Below are positions 21,028-29,733 of a DNA stretch of 64,000 nt, one piece after another. The position numbers and the translations under genes were made by a program. Numbering within the stretch: position 1 is the first letter of the stretch; the number at the start of each line of letters is the position of its first letter. The DNA is from Streptococcus mitis (lineage in GTDB: Bacteria > Bacillota > Bacilli > Lactobacillales > Streptococcaceae): NCBI RefSeq assembly GCF_002860865.1, contig NZ_PKIE01000002.1, positions 62,001-126,000 on the forward strand, written 5' to 3'. The notes under the pieces were generated by a model. That model had not been told where the DNA came from and made no database searches. It saw nothing but the letters and a program-made list of their open reading frames with translations.

Positions 21028-21345
21028 TTACTCCGCTGATCGAATATTCTCGTTATTCAATTTTAAGTCCTTAGAATTTGCGATTTCTTTCAAGCGTTCT
21101 GCCCTCAACAATTCATTTACCTCTTGTTTGGCATCATCCAATTCTGTCTTCTTCTCCTCTATCTGGGCATTGATTTTTGTCAGATCATTTTGTACTTGTA
21201 GGAGTCGAGTCTGCATAAAGATAATACTCAATGCCAAAACGAGAGCTGTAAACGCAATGGAGAGATAAAAAGCCTTCTCCACACGGGAGAATTTTTTTAT
21301 ACGACTCTGCAAGAATTGACTGGTTGTTTCTTTCTTATCTACCAT
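21028..21345 (-). CDS. ftsL: Cell division protein FtsL
   Basis: 105 aa bitopic protein: short basic cytoplasmic tail, one TM helix (~residues 25-48) and an extracellular coiled coil rich in heptads (LTKINAQIEEKKTELDDAKQ). It forms the FtsL-DivIC-FtsQ complex that activates septal synthesis. Position between rsmH and pbp2x is the conserved dcw arrangement. Sequence conservation is low, so the assignment rests on context and topology. Confidence 0.92.
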   Translation of the reverse strand: MVDKKETTSQFLQSRIKKFSRVEKAFYLSIAFTALVLALSIIFMQTRLLQVQNDLTKINAQIEEKKTELDDAKQEVNELLRAERLKEIANSKDLKLNNENIRSAE

Positions 21346-21354
21346 TTTTTCCTC

Positions 21355-22305
21355 TTACTTGTGAATTTTTCTTGCCACGCGCAACTTGGCTGAGTGCGAG
21401 CGGTTATTGGCTTCTAATTCTTCTGCACTTGGCAAGATTGGCTTACGGGATACCAATTCCATCTTGGGCTTGAGATCATCCGGGATGAAAGGCAAGCCTT
21501 TGGGAACTTCAACTGTTGAAGCTTCCTTGAACAATTGCTTGGTCAAGCGGTCTTCTAGCGAATGGAAGGTAATCACTGAGATTCTAGCATCTATAGCCAA
21601 CATCTCCATAGCCTGCTGGATAGATTCATCTGCTGCTCCCAGTTCATCATTGACTTCAATTCGAATAGCCTGGAAAATCTGCTTGGCAGGATGCCCCTTC
21701 TTCTTGAGTTCCTTGGCAGGTTTGGCCGACTTGATAATGTCTGCCAATTCAGTCGTTGTCTCGATTGGCTTTATTTCACGCGCTTGTTCAATCTTACGCG
21801 CAATCTGTTTAGAGAATTTATCCTCGCCATACTTAAAGAAAATACGAACCAAGTCATGATAGTCATAGTGGTTCACCACTTCATAAGCTGTCAGACTAGC
21901 ATCCTGATTCATGCGCATGTCCAGTGGCGCATCCTTTTTATAAGAAAAACCACGCTCACGCTGGTCCAGCTGAGGACTAGACACTCCCAAGTCATAACAA
22001 ATTCCATCAATTTCCTGAACACCAGCTTCGCGCAAACGGGCCTGTAAATGACGGAAATTGTCCTTGATAAAGGTTACCATCCCTTTTTCGATATAGGGTG
22101 CCAAACGTTTTTGCGCGTTGTCAATGGCATTCTGGTCCTGGTCAAAGGCATAGAGATGGCCTTTTTCACTTAATTTACTTAATAAATATTCGCTGTGGCC
22201 TGCTCCACCTAAAGTCGCATCAACGTAGATACCGTCAGGCTTTACGTCGAGCATATCAATCGTTTCGTGGAGTAAGACCGTTACATGATGAAATTCTTTT
22301 GTCAT
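21355..22305 (-). CDS. rsmH: 16S rRNA m4C1402 methyltransferase
   Basis: 316 aa SAM-dependent methyltransferase (formerly MraW) acting on N4 of C1402 in 16S rRNA. Starts with [15 protein letters not shown], the family hallmark, followed by the SAM motif [15 protein letters not shown] and [23 protein letters not shown]-terminal ISFHSLEDR-type motif appears as [13 protein letters not shown]. It is the first gene of the division/cell-wall operon on this strand and starts 9 nt before ftsL. Full length. Confidence 0.97.
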   Translation of the reverse strand: MTKEFHHVTVLLHETIDMLDVKPDGIYVDATLGGAGHSEYLLSKLSEKGHLYAFDQDQNAIDNAQKRLAPYIEKGMVTFIKDNFRHLQARLREAGVQEIDGICYDLGVSSPQLDQRERGFSYKKDAPLDMRMNQDASLTAYEVVNHYDYHDLVRIFFKYGEDKFSKQIARKIEQAREIKPIETTTELADIIKSAKPAKELKKKGHPAKQIFQAIRIEVNDELGAADESIQQAMEMLAIDARISVITFHSLEDRLTKQLFKEASTVEVPKGLPFIPDDLKPKMELVSRKPILPSAEELEANNRSHSAKLRVARKIHK

Positions 22306-22390
22306 ATCTTATCTATTTTACCACAAATCCGACCAGCTTGCACTAGTCAGACAAATAGGCCACAAACAAGTAAGAATTTCTTTAAGAAAT

Positions 22391-22432
22391 ATGTCAAATA
22401 TGCTTGACATCTACTTCACAGAAGAATATAAT
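22391..22432 (+). promoter_or_regulatory. Promoter and likely operator of the XRE/DUF3278 operon
   Basis: TTGACA (22404-22409), 17-nt spacer, TATAAT (22427-22432): a near-perfect sigma-A promoter. The -35 is inside the palindrome ATGTCAA-atatgc-TTGACAT (22391-22410), and a related TAGTCAAATATATGC follows the -10. The arrangement suits autorepression by the small XRE protein encoded just downstream. Confidence 0.75.
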
Positions 22433-22472
22433 ATAGTCAAATATATGCGACACAAACCAGAAAGGAGAATAG

Positions 22473-22667
22473 ATGAATCGTGTGAAAGAATTTCGCAAGG
22501 AACTAGGCATTTCCCAGCTCGAGCTCGCCAAGGATATCGGTGTCTCGAGACAAACCATCAATATGATTGAAAACGACAAGTACAATCCAACCCTGGAACT
22601 CTGTCTCAATCTCGCTCGTAGCCTCCAAACTGACCTCAACAGTCTCTTTTGGGAGGATAATTTTTAA
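22473..22667 (+). CDS. Small XRE-family transcriptional regulator
   Basis: 64 aa single helix-turn-helix domain (NRVKEFRKELGISQLELAKD followed by GVSRQTINMIEND), the compact YozG/Cro-like type with no second domain. It follows RBS AAAGGAG and starts an operon of small membrane proteins. A palindrome over its own -35 suggests autoregulation. Such XRE plus DUF3278 pairs are common in streptococci. The signal sensed is not known. Confidence 0.88.
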   Translation: MNRVKEFRKELGISQLELAKDIGVSRQTINMIENDKYNPTLELCLNLARSLQTDLNSLFWEDNF

Positions 22668-22682
22668 AAAAGGAGCCAACTC

Positions 22683-23225
22683 ATGAAAAAAGAAGCCTTC
22701 ACTGAAAAACTTATCAAACGCATTTATGGCATTTCAGGACCACTTGATGAACACAAACGACGCGAGGCTGATCGTATCGGCAATCAAGTTTTTATCATCC
22801 TCTTTTATCTGATGACATTTGGAAATCTCATCCCCTTTGTCCTCGCTTATAAATACCCGCAAATTGTCGCTATCGGCTATCCTATTGTGGTATTCGGCAT
22901 TTCGATGATTTCTGCTTTCTATGTGCTCTCCCAAACCAAAAAAACAGGGATTACAGCTATTGATCCAGATATGCTGAGTGAGAAAGAAAGCAAGCAACTA
23001 CATTACCCAGGTCTGAAAGCAGGTTTGTTCTTTGGTCTATGGATATTTTTTATAACTCCTCTTCTCGATATACTCATAGGTGAAGGTCAGGACTATTTTC
23101 AGTCTCTTCTCACTATAAGAAATGGTGTATCAAGCATTCTCGGTTCTATCTTCTTCGGGGCAAGCATACAGTTCCTCATCTCCCGTCGCATTGCAAAAGC
23201 CAAGAAAAATCAGGATGAGTATTAG
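22683..23225 (+). CDS. DUF3278-like membrane protein
   Basis: 180 aa with four predicted TM helices (about residues 30-50, 58-80, 112-132 and 146-165). The N-terminus (KLIKRIYGISGPLDEHKRRE) resembles that of the protein at 23841, and the C-terminal half is repeated in the small protein at 23236, so the operon grew by duplication. The family has no established function. The XRE gene 15 nt upstream suggests it is the regulated output or a membrane partner of that regulator. Confidence 0.75.
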   Translation: MKKEAFTEKLIKRIYGISGPLDEHKRREADRIGNQVFIILFYLMTFGNLIPFVLAYKYPQIVAIGYPIVVFGISMISAFYVLSQTKKTGITAIDPDMLSEKESKQLHYPGLKAGLFFGLWIFFITPLLDILIGEGQDYFQSLLTIRNGVSSILGSIFFGASIQFLISRRIAKAKKNQDEY

Positions 23226-23235
23226 GAGGTGCCCT

Positions 23236-23478
23236 ATGAAAAAAGAAAAGAAACAGTTACGTTATCCTGGTCTGAAAGCAGGTTCGATTTATGGAATAGT
23301 GATATTTTTTATAATTCCACTCATTGATACCCTAACAAGTGAAAATCCAAATTTTATCACTTCTCTTCTAAATACAAAACATATTTTTAAAACTATACTG
23401 GGAGCTTTCTTTTTCGGAGTGATGATGCATATTGTCGACTCACTTCGTATTGCAAGAGCTAAAAAAGACCAGGATTAG
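23236..23478 (+). CDS. Truncated paralogue of the upstream DUF3278-like protein
   Basis: 80 aa from the ATG at 23236, preceded by AGGAGGTG. It matches the C-terminal half of the 22683 protein: QLRYPGLKAGSIYG against QLHYPGLKAGLFFG, and a shared IxRxxKAKKxQD tail. Two TM helices are retained and the N-terminal GPLDE region is missing. The strong RBS implies it is still translated, so it is a partial duplication rather than an obvious pseudogene. Confidence 0.7.
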   Translation: MKKEKKQLRYPGLKAGSIYGIVIFFIIPLIDTLTSENPNFITSLLNTKHIFKTILGAFFFGVMMHIVDSLRIARAKKDQD

Positions 23479-23487
23479 GAGGTACCT

Positions 23488-23814
23488 ATGAAATCATTAC
23501 TAACTTTACTGACCTATCATCTTTTGTTCAGTTCTCTGCTCATCTTCATCATCGTTTCAGGGAACTTGCCAATCTACGATATAGTCCTCCTTCCAGTCTT
23601 TGTTCCAGCCCTCAACAAAGGACTAACTTATCTAAAGATTGACTCCCAAAAAACGAGCATACTCAACTTAGCACTGTGCTTTATGATTCTATCTTTACCA
23701 CAATTGATGGTCATCTCAAGCAATTGGAAATATTATTTACTGCTCACTATCGCTAGCCTTTCTTCTATCACTTATCTTTATTATCTCTATCAATTCGTAA
23801 AAGAAAGTCAGTAA
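23488..23814 (+). CDS. Small hydrophobic membrane protein, unknown function
   Basis: 108 aa with three or four TM helices and almost no soluble part, starting 9 nt after the preceding stop with RBS TAGGAGGT. No family recognised. Same operon and spacing as the DUF3278-like genes, with which it is probably co-translated. Confidence 0.65.
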   Translation: MKSLLTLLTYHLLFSSLLIFIIVSGNLPIYDIVLLPVFVPALNKGLTYLKIDSQKTSILNLALCFMILSLPQLMVISSNWKYYLLLTIASLSSITYLYYLYQFVKESQ

Positions 23815-23840
23815 AACTGCTCATTTAGGAGGTTACTAGT

Positions 23841-24419
23841 ATGAAAAAAGATGACTTAACCACTCGCCTACTCCGAAATCTCTTTCATATCCAAGGCCCT
23901 TTTGATGAATGCCGACAAGAAATTATCTACAAGGCTTGTGCCCGTTCCATGGTCCAAATCGTTTATTCTTCCTTCTTTCTCTTCTTGTTTTATCTATTAT
24001 TTGGACGCTTCATAGAGGTCGTTCGCTATGCCATGCCCTATGTTTACTCTGGACTCATTTTTTTCATTACCTTAAAAACTCAAAGAGCCGTCAAAGAACT
24101 CCACTTGGAAAAAGATGACAAGTCAGAAATCATCCTCAAAACCTACAGCAAAGCCCAAATCAAATTCCGAAGCTGGATTGTGTTTATCGGCCTTCAGATT
24201 GGCCTCTTTACCCTACTCATCTTTCATAAAGTCTTCGTTCAGCAGATGTCCTTTTCAGATTTTGGGAAGTTGCTCATGCAATTCGATAAAAGTGTTCCTT
24301 TCCTGATGTATGGCCTCATTATCGGTAGTATTTTCGGAACCCTGACCTACGGATTTCTATCACTACAAGAGGAGAAAACTCCTAAAAATACCAAACAGAA
24401 GGAGAAAAGCAATCAATGA
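23841..24419 (+). CDS. DUF3278-like membrane protein, second full-length copy
   Basis: 192 aa. N-terminus TTRLLRNLFHIQGPFDECRQE parallels KLIKRIYGISGPLDEHKRRE of the 22683 protein, marking a paralogue. Four TM helices (about 32-52, 58-75, 105-127, 148-168) and a charged C-terminus (EEKTPKNTKQKEK). RBS TAGGAGGT. Its stop overlaps the glutathione peroxidase start by 4 nt (ATGA), tying this membrane operon to an oxidative-stress gene. Confidence 0.72.
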   Translation: MKKDDLTTRLLRNLFHIQGPFDECRQEIIYKACARSMVQIVYSSFFLFLFYLLFGRFIEVVRYAMPYVYSGLIFFITLKTQRAVKELHLEKDDKSEIILKTYSKAQIKFRSWIVFIGLQIGLFTLLIFHKVFVQQMSFSDFGKLLMQFDKSVPFLMYGLIIGSIFGTLTYGFLSLQEEKTPKNTKQKEKSNQ

Positions 24420-24892
24420 CTTCACTATACGATTTTTCAGTCTTGAACCAAGACCATCAAGAAACTCCACTAGAGACCTATCGTGGTAAGGTTCTCTTGA
24501 TTGTCAACACTGCTACTGGATGTGGTTTAACGCCCCAGTACCAAGGACTTCAAGAACTCTATGATCGCTATCAAGAACAAGGTTTTGAAATTTTAGACTT
24601 CCCTTGCAATCAGTTTATGGGACAAGCACCAGGCAGCGCAGAGGAAATCAACGCCTTCTGTAGCCTACACTATCAAACCACTTTCCCACGTTTTGCCAAG
24701 ATCAAGGTCAACGGTAAGGAGTCAGATCCCCTCTATGTTTGGTTGAAAGACCAGAAATCTGGCCCACTAGGAAAACGAATCGAATGGAATTTCGCTAAAT
24801 TTCTCATCGATCGTGATGGGCAAGTCTTTGAACGCTTCTCTTCAAAAACGGACCCAAAACAAATTGAAGAGGCGATACAAAAACTACTATAA
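24416..24892 (+). CDS. Glutathione peroxidase family thiol peroxidase
   Basis: 158 aa. Thioredoxin-fold peroxidase with the catalytic NTATGCGLTPQY motif (Cys in place of selenocysteine, ~residue 36), the resolving-region motif LDFPCNQFMGQ and WNFAKFLIDRDG near the C-terminus. These bacterial enzymes reduce peroxides, usually with thioredoxin as donor. It is last in the operon, coupled to the DUF3278-like gene, and followed by a strong terminator. Full length. Confidence 0.93.
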   Translation: MTSLYDFSVLNQDHQETPLETYRGKVLLIVNTATGCGLTPQYQGLQELYDRYQEQGFEILDFPCNQFMGQAPGSAEEINAFCSLHYQTTFPRFAKIKVNGKESDPLYVWLKDQKSGPLGKRIEWNFAKFLIDRDGQVFERFSSKTDPKQIEEAIQKLL

Positions 24893-24897
24893 TTCAC

Positions 24898-24948
24898 AAT
24901 CTCACTATGATTAGGTTTCCTTTAGCCTAATGAATAGTGAGATTTTTT
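24898..24948 (+). terminator. Terminator of the XRE-DUF3278-peroxidase operon
   Basis: Long hairpin: AATCTCACTAT pairs with ATAGTGAGATT and an inner ATTAGG pairs with CCTAAT, followed by TTTTT. Confidence 0.9.
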
Positions 24949-25037
24949 GATGGGCTTTGACTTAAATAGAAAAACACTCCATGATATGAAACATGAAGTG
25001 TTGTAAAAATGATACATTCATAGCAGACAATTCACTA

Positions 25038-25328
25038 CTAGACACTATTTTCAACCCCAGCATATACATATGTCCTATTTCTAGGACACGCTTTTTCCGT
25101 TACCACCCTGAAATAAAAGCTATGCTCTCGCCCATCCTTGGCATTTTCCTTGTTTAAGACAAAGTAGTTTTTCTGATTCATCGCCATGGTTCGTAGGATG
25201 TCATCAATCAAGAAAGTCAAGGGTACGTTCATGGCAGAGTATTTTTGAAAATCCTATTCAAAACGAATATAGTCATCTGAAAAATAATCCATCTGCAGTT
25301 TGTTTTCATACAGCTCTTTTCTAGTCAT
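25038..25328 (-). pseudogene. Fourth gene of the SOS-like cassette, interrupted by an in-frame TAG
   Basis: The reading frame begins at the ATG at 25328, overlapping the upstream stop by 8 nt (ATGACTAG), and runs 97 codons to 25038. Codon 25 is TAG (25254-25256). Before it are 24 residues (starts MTRKELYENK, ends DDYIRFE). After it the frame continues DFQKYSAMNVPLTFLIDD without any shift. A single G-to-T or similar change of a Glu codon would explain it. No good RBS precedes the internal ATG at 25232, so the product is probably lost. No known function for the family. Confidence 0.75.
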
Positions 25329-25683
25329 AAACTCCCTCCTCCCACAGCCGAATTTCTAGGATATCTGCAACCTCTATCAACCTATATCCCACGTTTGTCC
25401 TAATAGATAGAGTCTGAGGCGATAACTCTCTCACCACACCGATGATAGTGGTTTTCTGCTTCTTTTCCTTTAGCACAAAACTTCCCCTAAGTTGGCCAAC
25501 ATAAAGCTGAGAAAGCAAGTGCAACTTATCATCTGGAGTCAAATCCGTCGAAAAATCAACACGGCTTTTTTCTTCACTGAGCGAACTGGTGTGTTCTGAA
25601 AGGTAAAATCCCATCCACTTCTTCATACCTGGATCTTGATAATCTCGCGCGGATTGAAAAGGTAAATAAGAACGATCAATCAT
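25321..25683 (-). CDS. Small conserved protein of the UmuC cassette (YolD-like)
   Basis: 120 aa, no TM. It overlaps the umuC-like gene by 4 nt at its start and the broken fourth gene by 8 nt at its end. The C-terminal half (FVLKEKKQKTTIIGVVRELSP, then RLIEVADILEIRLWEE) resembles YolD-like proteins that accompany Y-family polymerases in Firmicutes, usually presumed polymerase accessory factors. Assignment to YolD is by context and pattern, not a clear motif. Confidence 0.65.
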   Translation of the reverse strand: MIDRSYLPFQSARDYQDPGMKKWMGFYLSEHTSSLSEEKSRVDFSTDLTPDDKLHLLSQLYVGQLRGSFVLKEKKQKTTIIGVVRELSPQTLSIRTNVGYRLIEVADILEIRLWEEGVYD

Positions 25684-27095
25684 TGTAATCCATCTAATCC
25701 TCCAGCAGAATGTCCTCCAATCAGCTTGCTTCTAGCAAGACTCCTAGAGGCTTCTTCCAGTGCATTGGCTCTTAAAAGGGAAGTGAAACCAAATTGTTCC
25801 CGAATGGAGTCAATGGCCGTCTGGAGCCTTTCTTCTTTTTCTAACTTGTCAACATCATCAAAAAGGGAAATCAAACCAAAGGACTCATCCACAAAGCCTG
25901 AATAGTTAACTCCGACACTTCTAACCGCTCCAGAAGTGTATTTGTTATGAAATAGCTTCAAAACATAATCCGTTAAGACAGCTGTATTATTGGTAGGTTC
26001 GACCTTCATTTGTGTGTGAATAGACGACCTAGCCTCCTGTTTAGAGAAACCGACATAGATAGAAACAAGGGTTGTTTTCTTGCCAGACCTTCTCAATCTA
26101 ATAGCCACCTGCTCCGCCATTTCTCGGAGAATAATTTCAATATCCCGTAGCTTCACGTAGTCTCTCGGCAAGATTTGAGAATTCCCCAAGCCCTTGGATT
26201 TGGCTTTATAGGGCTTATGAACATTGCTCTCATCAATCCCGTTAGCATGAAACCACAAACGCAAGCCAGACTGACCCAGAGCTTTTTTTAGCTGGTCGGG
26301 ATTGCTGGTTGCCAATTCCTTGATGGAAAAAATCCCCAGAGCATGCAAGCGTTTCTCCATCCGCCTGCCAATCCCCCAAAAATCCGTCATCTTGGGAATG
26401 GACCAGACCTTCTCTTCCACATCCTGGTAAGACCAGTTGGCCCTCATGGTCCGAGTGTGCTTGGCTTCATTATCCAGAGCCAACTTGGCCATTAAAGGAT
26501 TGGCATTTGACATGCCCACTGTAGAGTAGATCCCTGTCTGCCTCCAAATATCCCTCTGAATACGAGCAGAAAGCATATCCAGCTTGTCTTTGCGAGAGAG
26601 ACTCTTGTCTGAAATGAAATAATTAAGTGAACTAGTCAGGTCAATAAAGCCCTCATCGATAGAGTAGGGATAAATATCATCTGGACTGCCATAATTCTGA
26701 AAGATTCGCTGGATTTCCATATTGACTGCGATGTACTCATCCATCCTAGGTGGCACAATCAAGGTCACTTGAGCCCAATCTTCGATGTAGCGAACATAGT
26801 CTGAGTCGGTAGGTAGCCCTTGCTTTCGAGCATTGTAATAGGAAAATTTTCGCGTTTTGATATCAAAAGGCAAATCATAGGCCCGACCAACATTTGACTT
26901 GCCAAAAATCTTCTTAAACAGGGGAGAGGAGGCTAGGATAAGACCAGTTGAGTTATCCGCGCGACTCATGACACAAAGCGAGGTTTTCAGCGGATGTAAG
27001 CCCCTTTTCACACACTCAACACTAGCATAAAAGGATTTCATATCGACAAAGGCAATGTCACTTTGGGGCTCTCTGGAATAATCAAAGTAGCCCAT
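25680..27095 (-). CDS. umuC: Y-family DNA polymerase (UmuC/ImpB type)
   Basis: 471 aa translesion polymerase. Palm motifs: VDMKSFYASVECV (metal-binding Asp) and YSIDEGFIDL (catalytic Asp-Glu). Thumb HhH-like region WGIGRRMEKRLHALGI and little-finger domain follow. It would copy across UV and oxidative lesions with low fidelity. It starts 3 nt after the HdiR-type repressor gene, so it is expressed only when that repressor is cleaved. Streptococci lack a classical LexA regulon, and cassettes of this order (hdiR-umuC-two small genes) have been described as their SOS-like response. Confidence 0.92.
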   Translation of the reverse strand: MGYFDYSREPQSDIAFVDMKSFYASVECVKRGLHPLKTSLCVMSRADNSTGLILASSPLFKKIFGKSNVGRAYDLPFDIKTRKFSYYNARKQGLPTDSDYVRYIEDWAQVTLIVPPRMDEYIAVNMEIQRIFQNYGSPDDIYPYSIDEGFIDLTSSLNYFISDKSLSRKDKLDMLSARIQRDIWRQTGIYSTVGMSNANPLMAKLALDNEAKHTRTMRANWSYQDVEEKVWSIPKMTDFWGIGRRMEKRLHALGIFSIKELATSNPDQLKKALGQSGLRLWFHANGIDESNVHKPYKAKSKGLGNSQILPRDYVKLRDIEIILREMAEQVAIRLRRSGKKTTLVSIYVGFSKQEARSSIHTQMKVEPTNNTAVLTDYVLKLFHNKYTSGAVRSVGVNYSGFVDESFGLISLFDDVDKLEKEERLQTAIDSIREQFGFTSLLRANALEEASRSLARSKLIGGHSAGGLDGLQ

Positions 27096-27098
27096 TGA

Positions 27099-27785
27099 CT
27101 AGCCCTCCATCGGTACAAAATTCCCAACGATAATGCCAACAATCCGAGGATCTTCCTCATAGGAGATGAAAATATCCTTGTATTTAGGATTGATAGAGAC
27201 CAGACGCAATCCATTCTCCTCTCGATAGACCCGTTTGATATAGGTCTGGTTGTTGCAAACCACTGCATAAACCGCCCCGTCATAGTCAAATCCTGTCTCT
27301 CGAATCAGAGCTACTGAACCATTTTGGTATTTAGGTTCCATGGAGTCCCCAGACACCCATGACGCAAAATCATGAGCCAATTCCTCATTAAAGTAAACCG
27401 TATCAAAATTCTGATCATCGTAGACCGAAGCCCCAATACCTGCTGACATGCGTTCATAAACACGGTACTCGTAGAGGCGCTCTGGCATAGCTATCACTTT
27501 CTGGGCTTGCTCCTCTTGAGATAGGTTGCGAGCATAGAGAACAACCTTCTCCTGCCCTTGCTTGGAGAGGCTATGGTAGAGACGGACAATCTCGATCTGA
27601 GTAAAATATCCTTTTGGCACTTTTAAAATATTCTCTAACTGAGTAACTTTCTCCTTGGACGGTTCCTTGACTCCACGTTCCCAAGCTGAGTAAGCTTGGA
27701 AACTAATCCCAAGTTGCTCTGCAATTTCCTTCTGTGTCAGTTTTAACTCTTTCCTCCGAGCCTTTAATTTTTCTGGCTGATACAT
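27099..27785 (-). CDS. hdiR: HdiR-type self-cleaving repressor
   Basis: 228 aa. N-terminal XRE helix-turn-helix (residues ~7-40, KLTQKEIAEQLGISFQAYSA) and C-terminal S24/LexA peptidase domain with Ser148 (VSGDSMEP), Lys184 (TYIKRVYRE) and a candidate Ala115-Gly116 cleavage bond (RMSAGIGAS). DNA damage should trigger RecA-assisted autocleavage and release the cassette. It is first in the operon and probably represses itself through palindromes at the promoter. The alternative, a remnant prophage repressor, is unlikely as no phage genes flank it. Confidence 0.9.
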   Translation of the reverse strand: MYQPEKLKARRKELKLTQKEIAEQLGISFQAYSAWERGVKEPSKEKVTQLENILKVPKGYFTQIEIVRLYHSLSKQGQEKVVLYARNLSQEEQAQKVIAMPERLYEYRVYERMSAGIGASVYDDQNFDTVYFNEELAHDFASWVSGDSMEPKYQNGSVALIRETGFDYDGAVYAVVCNNQTYIKRVYREENGLRLVSINPKYKDIFISYEEDPRIVGIIVGNFVPMEG

Positions 27786-27870
27786 ACTTCACCTCCTATT
27801 ATGATGCTTTAATGGACACTATCTCCCTTAGAAAGACTAATCGATGCTTGAATCCATAATTTCAAAACTC

Positions 27871-27921
27871 AACCATTATGGTTTAGTTTTATTATATAAA
27901 AAAAGTAGACAAATGTCCACT
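27871..27921 (-). promoter_or_regulatory. Promoter of the hdiR-umuC cassette with two palindromic operators
   Basis: Minus strand: TGGACA (27919-27914), 17-nt spacer, TATAAT (27896-27891). The palindrome GTAGACA-aa-TGTCCAC (about 27905-27920) covers the -35, and the perfect palindrome AACCAT-t-ATGGTT (27871-27883) lies at the expected transcription start. These are the natural HdiR binding candidates. Confidence 0.7.
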
Positions 27922-27947
27922 AGGAAAAGCAGAAACATCGTGAGTTT

Positions 27948-28099
27948 TATACTCAATGAAAATCAAAGAGCAAACTAGGAAACTAGCCGCAGGTTGCTCA
28001 AAACACTGTTTTGAGGTTGTAGATAAGACTGACGAAGTTAGTCACATATATACGGCAAGGCGACGTTGACGCGGTTTGAAGAGATTTTCGAAGAGTATT
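27948..28099 (-). repeat. BOX element, close to consensus
   Basis: Contains TACGGCAAGGCGACGTTGACG, one base from the BOXA1R primer sequence. It runs from ATACTCAATGAAAATCAAAG (boxC end) to TTTTCGAAGAGTATT (boxA end), so the A-to-C order is on the minus strand. It sits upstream of the hdiR promoter and downstream of the dtpT end. It has one boxB-like stem. Confidence 0.93.
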
Positions 28100-28201
28100 A
28101 ATCAAACTAAAAGGATCTAGCCCTATACAATACAGAACTAAATCCTTTGAATAAATAATTGATCTAACTTTTAAAATTCCTACAGAAATTCCAGTTTTTC
28201 T

Positions 28202-29674
28202 CTATTTGATACCAGACATTAGTTTTTCAATACGTGGAACGTAGAAGAGTAAGATAATACCGAATACAATCGTAATTCCTCCAACAATTCCATAGTAAGC
28301 CACTTCAGTTTCACTTGTATAAAATTTTACAATTTGAGCATTGATAGCTTGGGCAGCTGCATTACTCAAGAACCAGATAGACATCATTTGTGCTTGGAAG
28401 GATTTTGGTGCTAGCTTAGTAGTGACTGATAGACCAATAGGCGAAATCAACATCTCCCCCACAATCACAATAGCCCAACTCATAATCAACCAGAAAGGAC
28501 TGACCTTAACATCTGTCCCAAAGAGCATCCCTGGTAACATCATCCACAAGAAGGATAAACCTGCTGCTAATAAACCGTAAGCAAATTTCTTAGAAGAGGA
28601 CGGTTGCTTTTTACCCATTTTCCCCCACAACCATGCAAAAATCGGCACATAAATCATAATGAAAAGTGGATTGATACTTTGGAAAAAGCTAGATGGGAAA
28701 TGAATTTGATTTCCAAATACATTAAAGTAAAGTCGAGTTTGATCATCCGCAAATAGAGCGAGAACAACAGATCCCTGCTCCTCAATAGACCAGAAGAGTA
28801 CTCCAGCGATAAATAAAGGAATGTAGGCAAACACTCGGGATCTCTCAGTAGCAGTTATTTTATGACTAGATAAAATTTTGAAGAAATAGTAGATTGGAAT
28901 GATTACCGCAATCACTGTAAAGATATTAACAATCATATCCACGTTAAACTGGTGAGTAAAGACTAAACCTATAACCACGAGAATAACCATGACAAGTGTA
29001 ATCAGCAAACGTTTAATCAAGGTCTGCTGGTCCTTCTGCGAAAGTGGATCAGTAGGGTAAAGACTTGATTCAGGCAGGTATTTCTTCCCATCTAAAACAT
29101 ACTTCACCAAACCAAAGAACATCCCAATGGCAGCTAATGAGAAACCTAGATGGAAATTGACTTCCTGACCTAGATAACCTACTAGATAAGGGGCAACGAA
29201 GGCACCTAAGTTAATACCAAATACAAAGATACTAAAACCTGCATCCCGTCTATCATCCTCTTTCTCATAAATTCCCCCAACCATATCTGAGATATTGGGT
29301 TTTAAAAATCCAGTTCCAAAGATAATCAAGGCAATAGAAAGATAGAGAGCCACTTGTCCAAAAGGTGTTGCTAAAGCAATATGCCCTAGCATAATCAGAA
29401 TCCCACCGTAAAAGACAGTCTTACGGCTTCCTAAAATACGGTCACTGACAAAACCACCGACAACCGAGGATAAAAATACCAGCGAGCCATAAATCGCCAT
29501 AACCGATGCAGCTGTGGTCTTATCCATTCCCAATCCACCATCTTGCACACTATAGTACATATAGTAAAGTAGGATAGCTCGCATCCCATAGTAAGAAAAG
29601 CGTTCCCACATCTCTGTAAAGAAGAGGGTGGACAAGCCCATAGGATGTCCAAAAAATGTTTTCTGTTTTTCCAT
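28202..29674 (-). CDS. dtpT: Proton-dependent di/tripeptide transporter (POT family)
   Basis: 490 aa, 14 or so TM helices. POT signatures: EMWERFSYYGMRAILLYYM in TM1 (ExxER proton-coupling motif) and GTGFLKPNISDMVG in TM4-5. It imports di- and tripeptides driven by protons, complementing the Ami/Ali oligopeptide ABC system. It has its own promoter (TTGACA-17-TAAAAT) and RBS AAGGAG. Monocistronic. Full length for lactic-acid-bacterial DtpT. Confidence 0.93.
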   Translation of the reverse strand: MEKQKTFFGHPMGLSTLFFTEMWERFSYYGMRAILLYYMYYSVQDGGLGMDKTTAASVMAIYGSLVFLSSVVGGFVSDRILGSRKTVFYGGILIMLGHIALATPFGQVALYLSIALIIFGTGFLKPNISDMVGGIYEKEDDRRDAGFSIFVFGINLGAFVAPYLVGYLGQEVNFHLGFSLAAIGMFFGLVKYVLDGKKYLPESSLYPTDPLSQKDQQTLIKRLLITLVMVILVVIGLVFTHQFNVDMIVNIFTVIAVIIPIYYFFKILSSHKITATERSRVFAYIPLFIAGVLFWSIEEQGSVVLALFADDQTRLYFNVFGNQIHFPSSFFQSINPLFIMIYVPIFAWLWGKMGKKQPSSSKKFAYGLLAAGLSFLWMMLPGMLFGTDVKVSPFWLIMSWAIVIVGEMLISPIGLSVTTKLAPKSFQAQMMSIWFLSNAAAQAINAQIVKFYTSETEVAYYGIVGGITIVFGIILLFYVPRIEKLMSGIK

Positions 29675-29704
29675 ATATATTCTCCTTGAACGATATAATA
29701 ATTC

Positions 29705-29733
29705 ATTTTACAGAATTTTCAAATAAATGTCAA
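29705..29733 (-). promoter_or_regulatory. dtpT promoter
   Basis: Minus strand TTGACA (29733-29728), 17-nt spacer, TAAAAT (29710-29705), 31 nt before the ATG. Beyond it, 29734-29944 is AT-rich with no gene that I can support. Confidence 0.8.

Noticed and set aside
27948..28099. Inverted-repeat intergenic DNA considered as an insertion sequence remnant
   Set aside because: Matches BOX, including the BOXA1R region; no transposase fragments.
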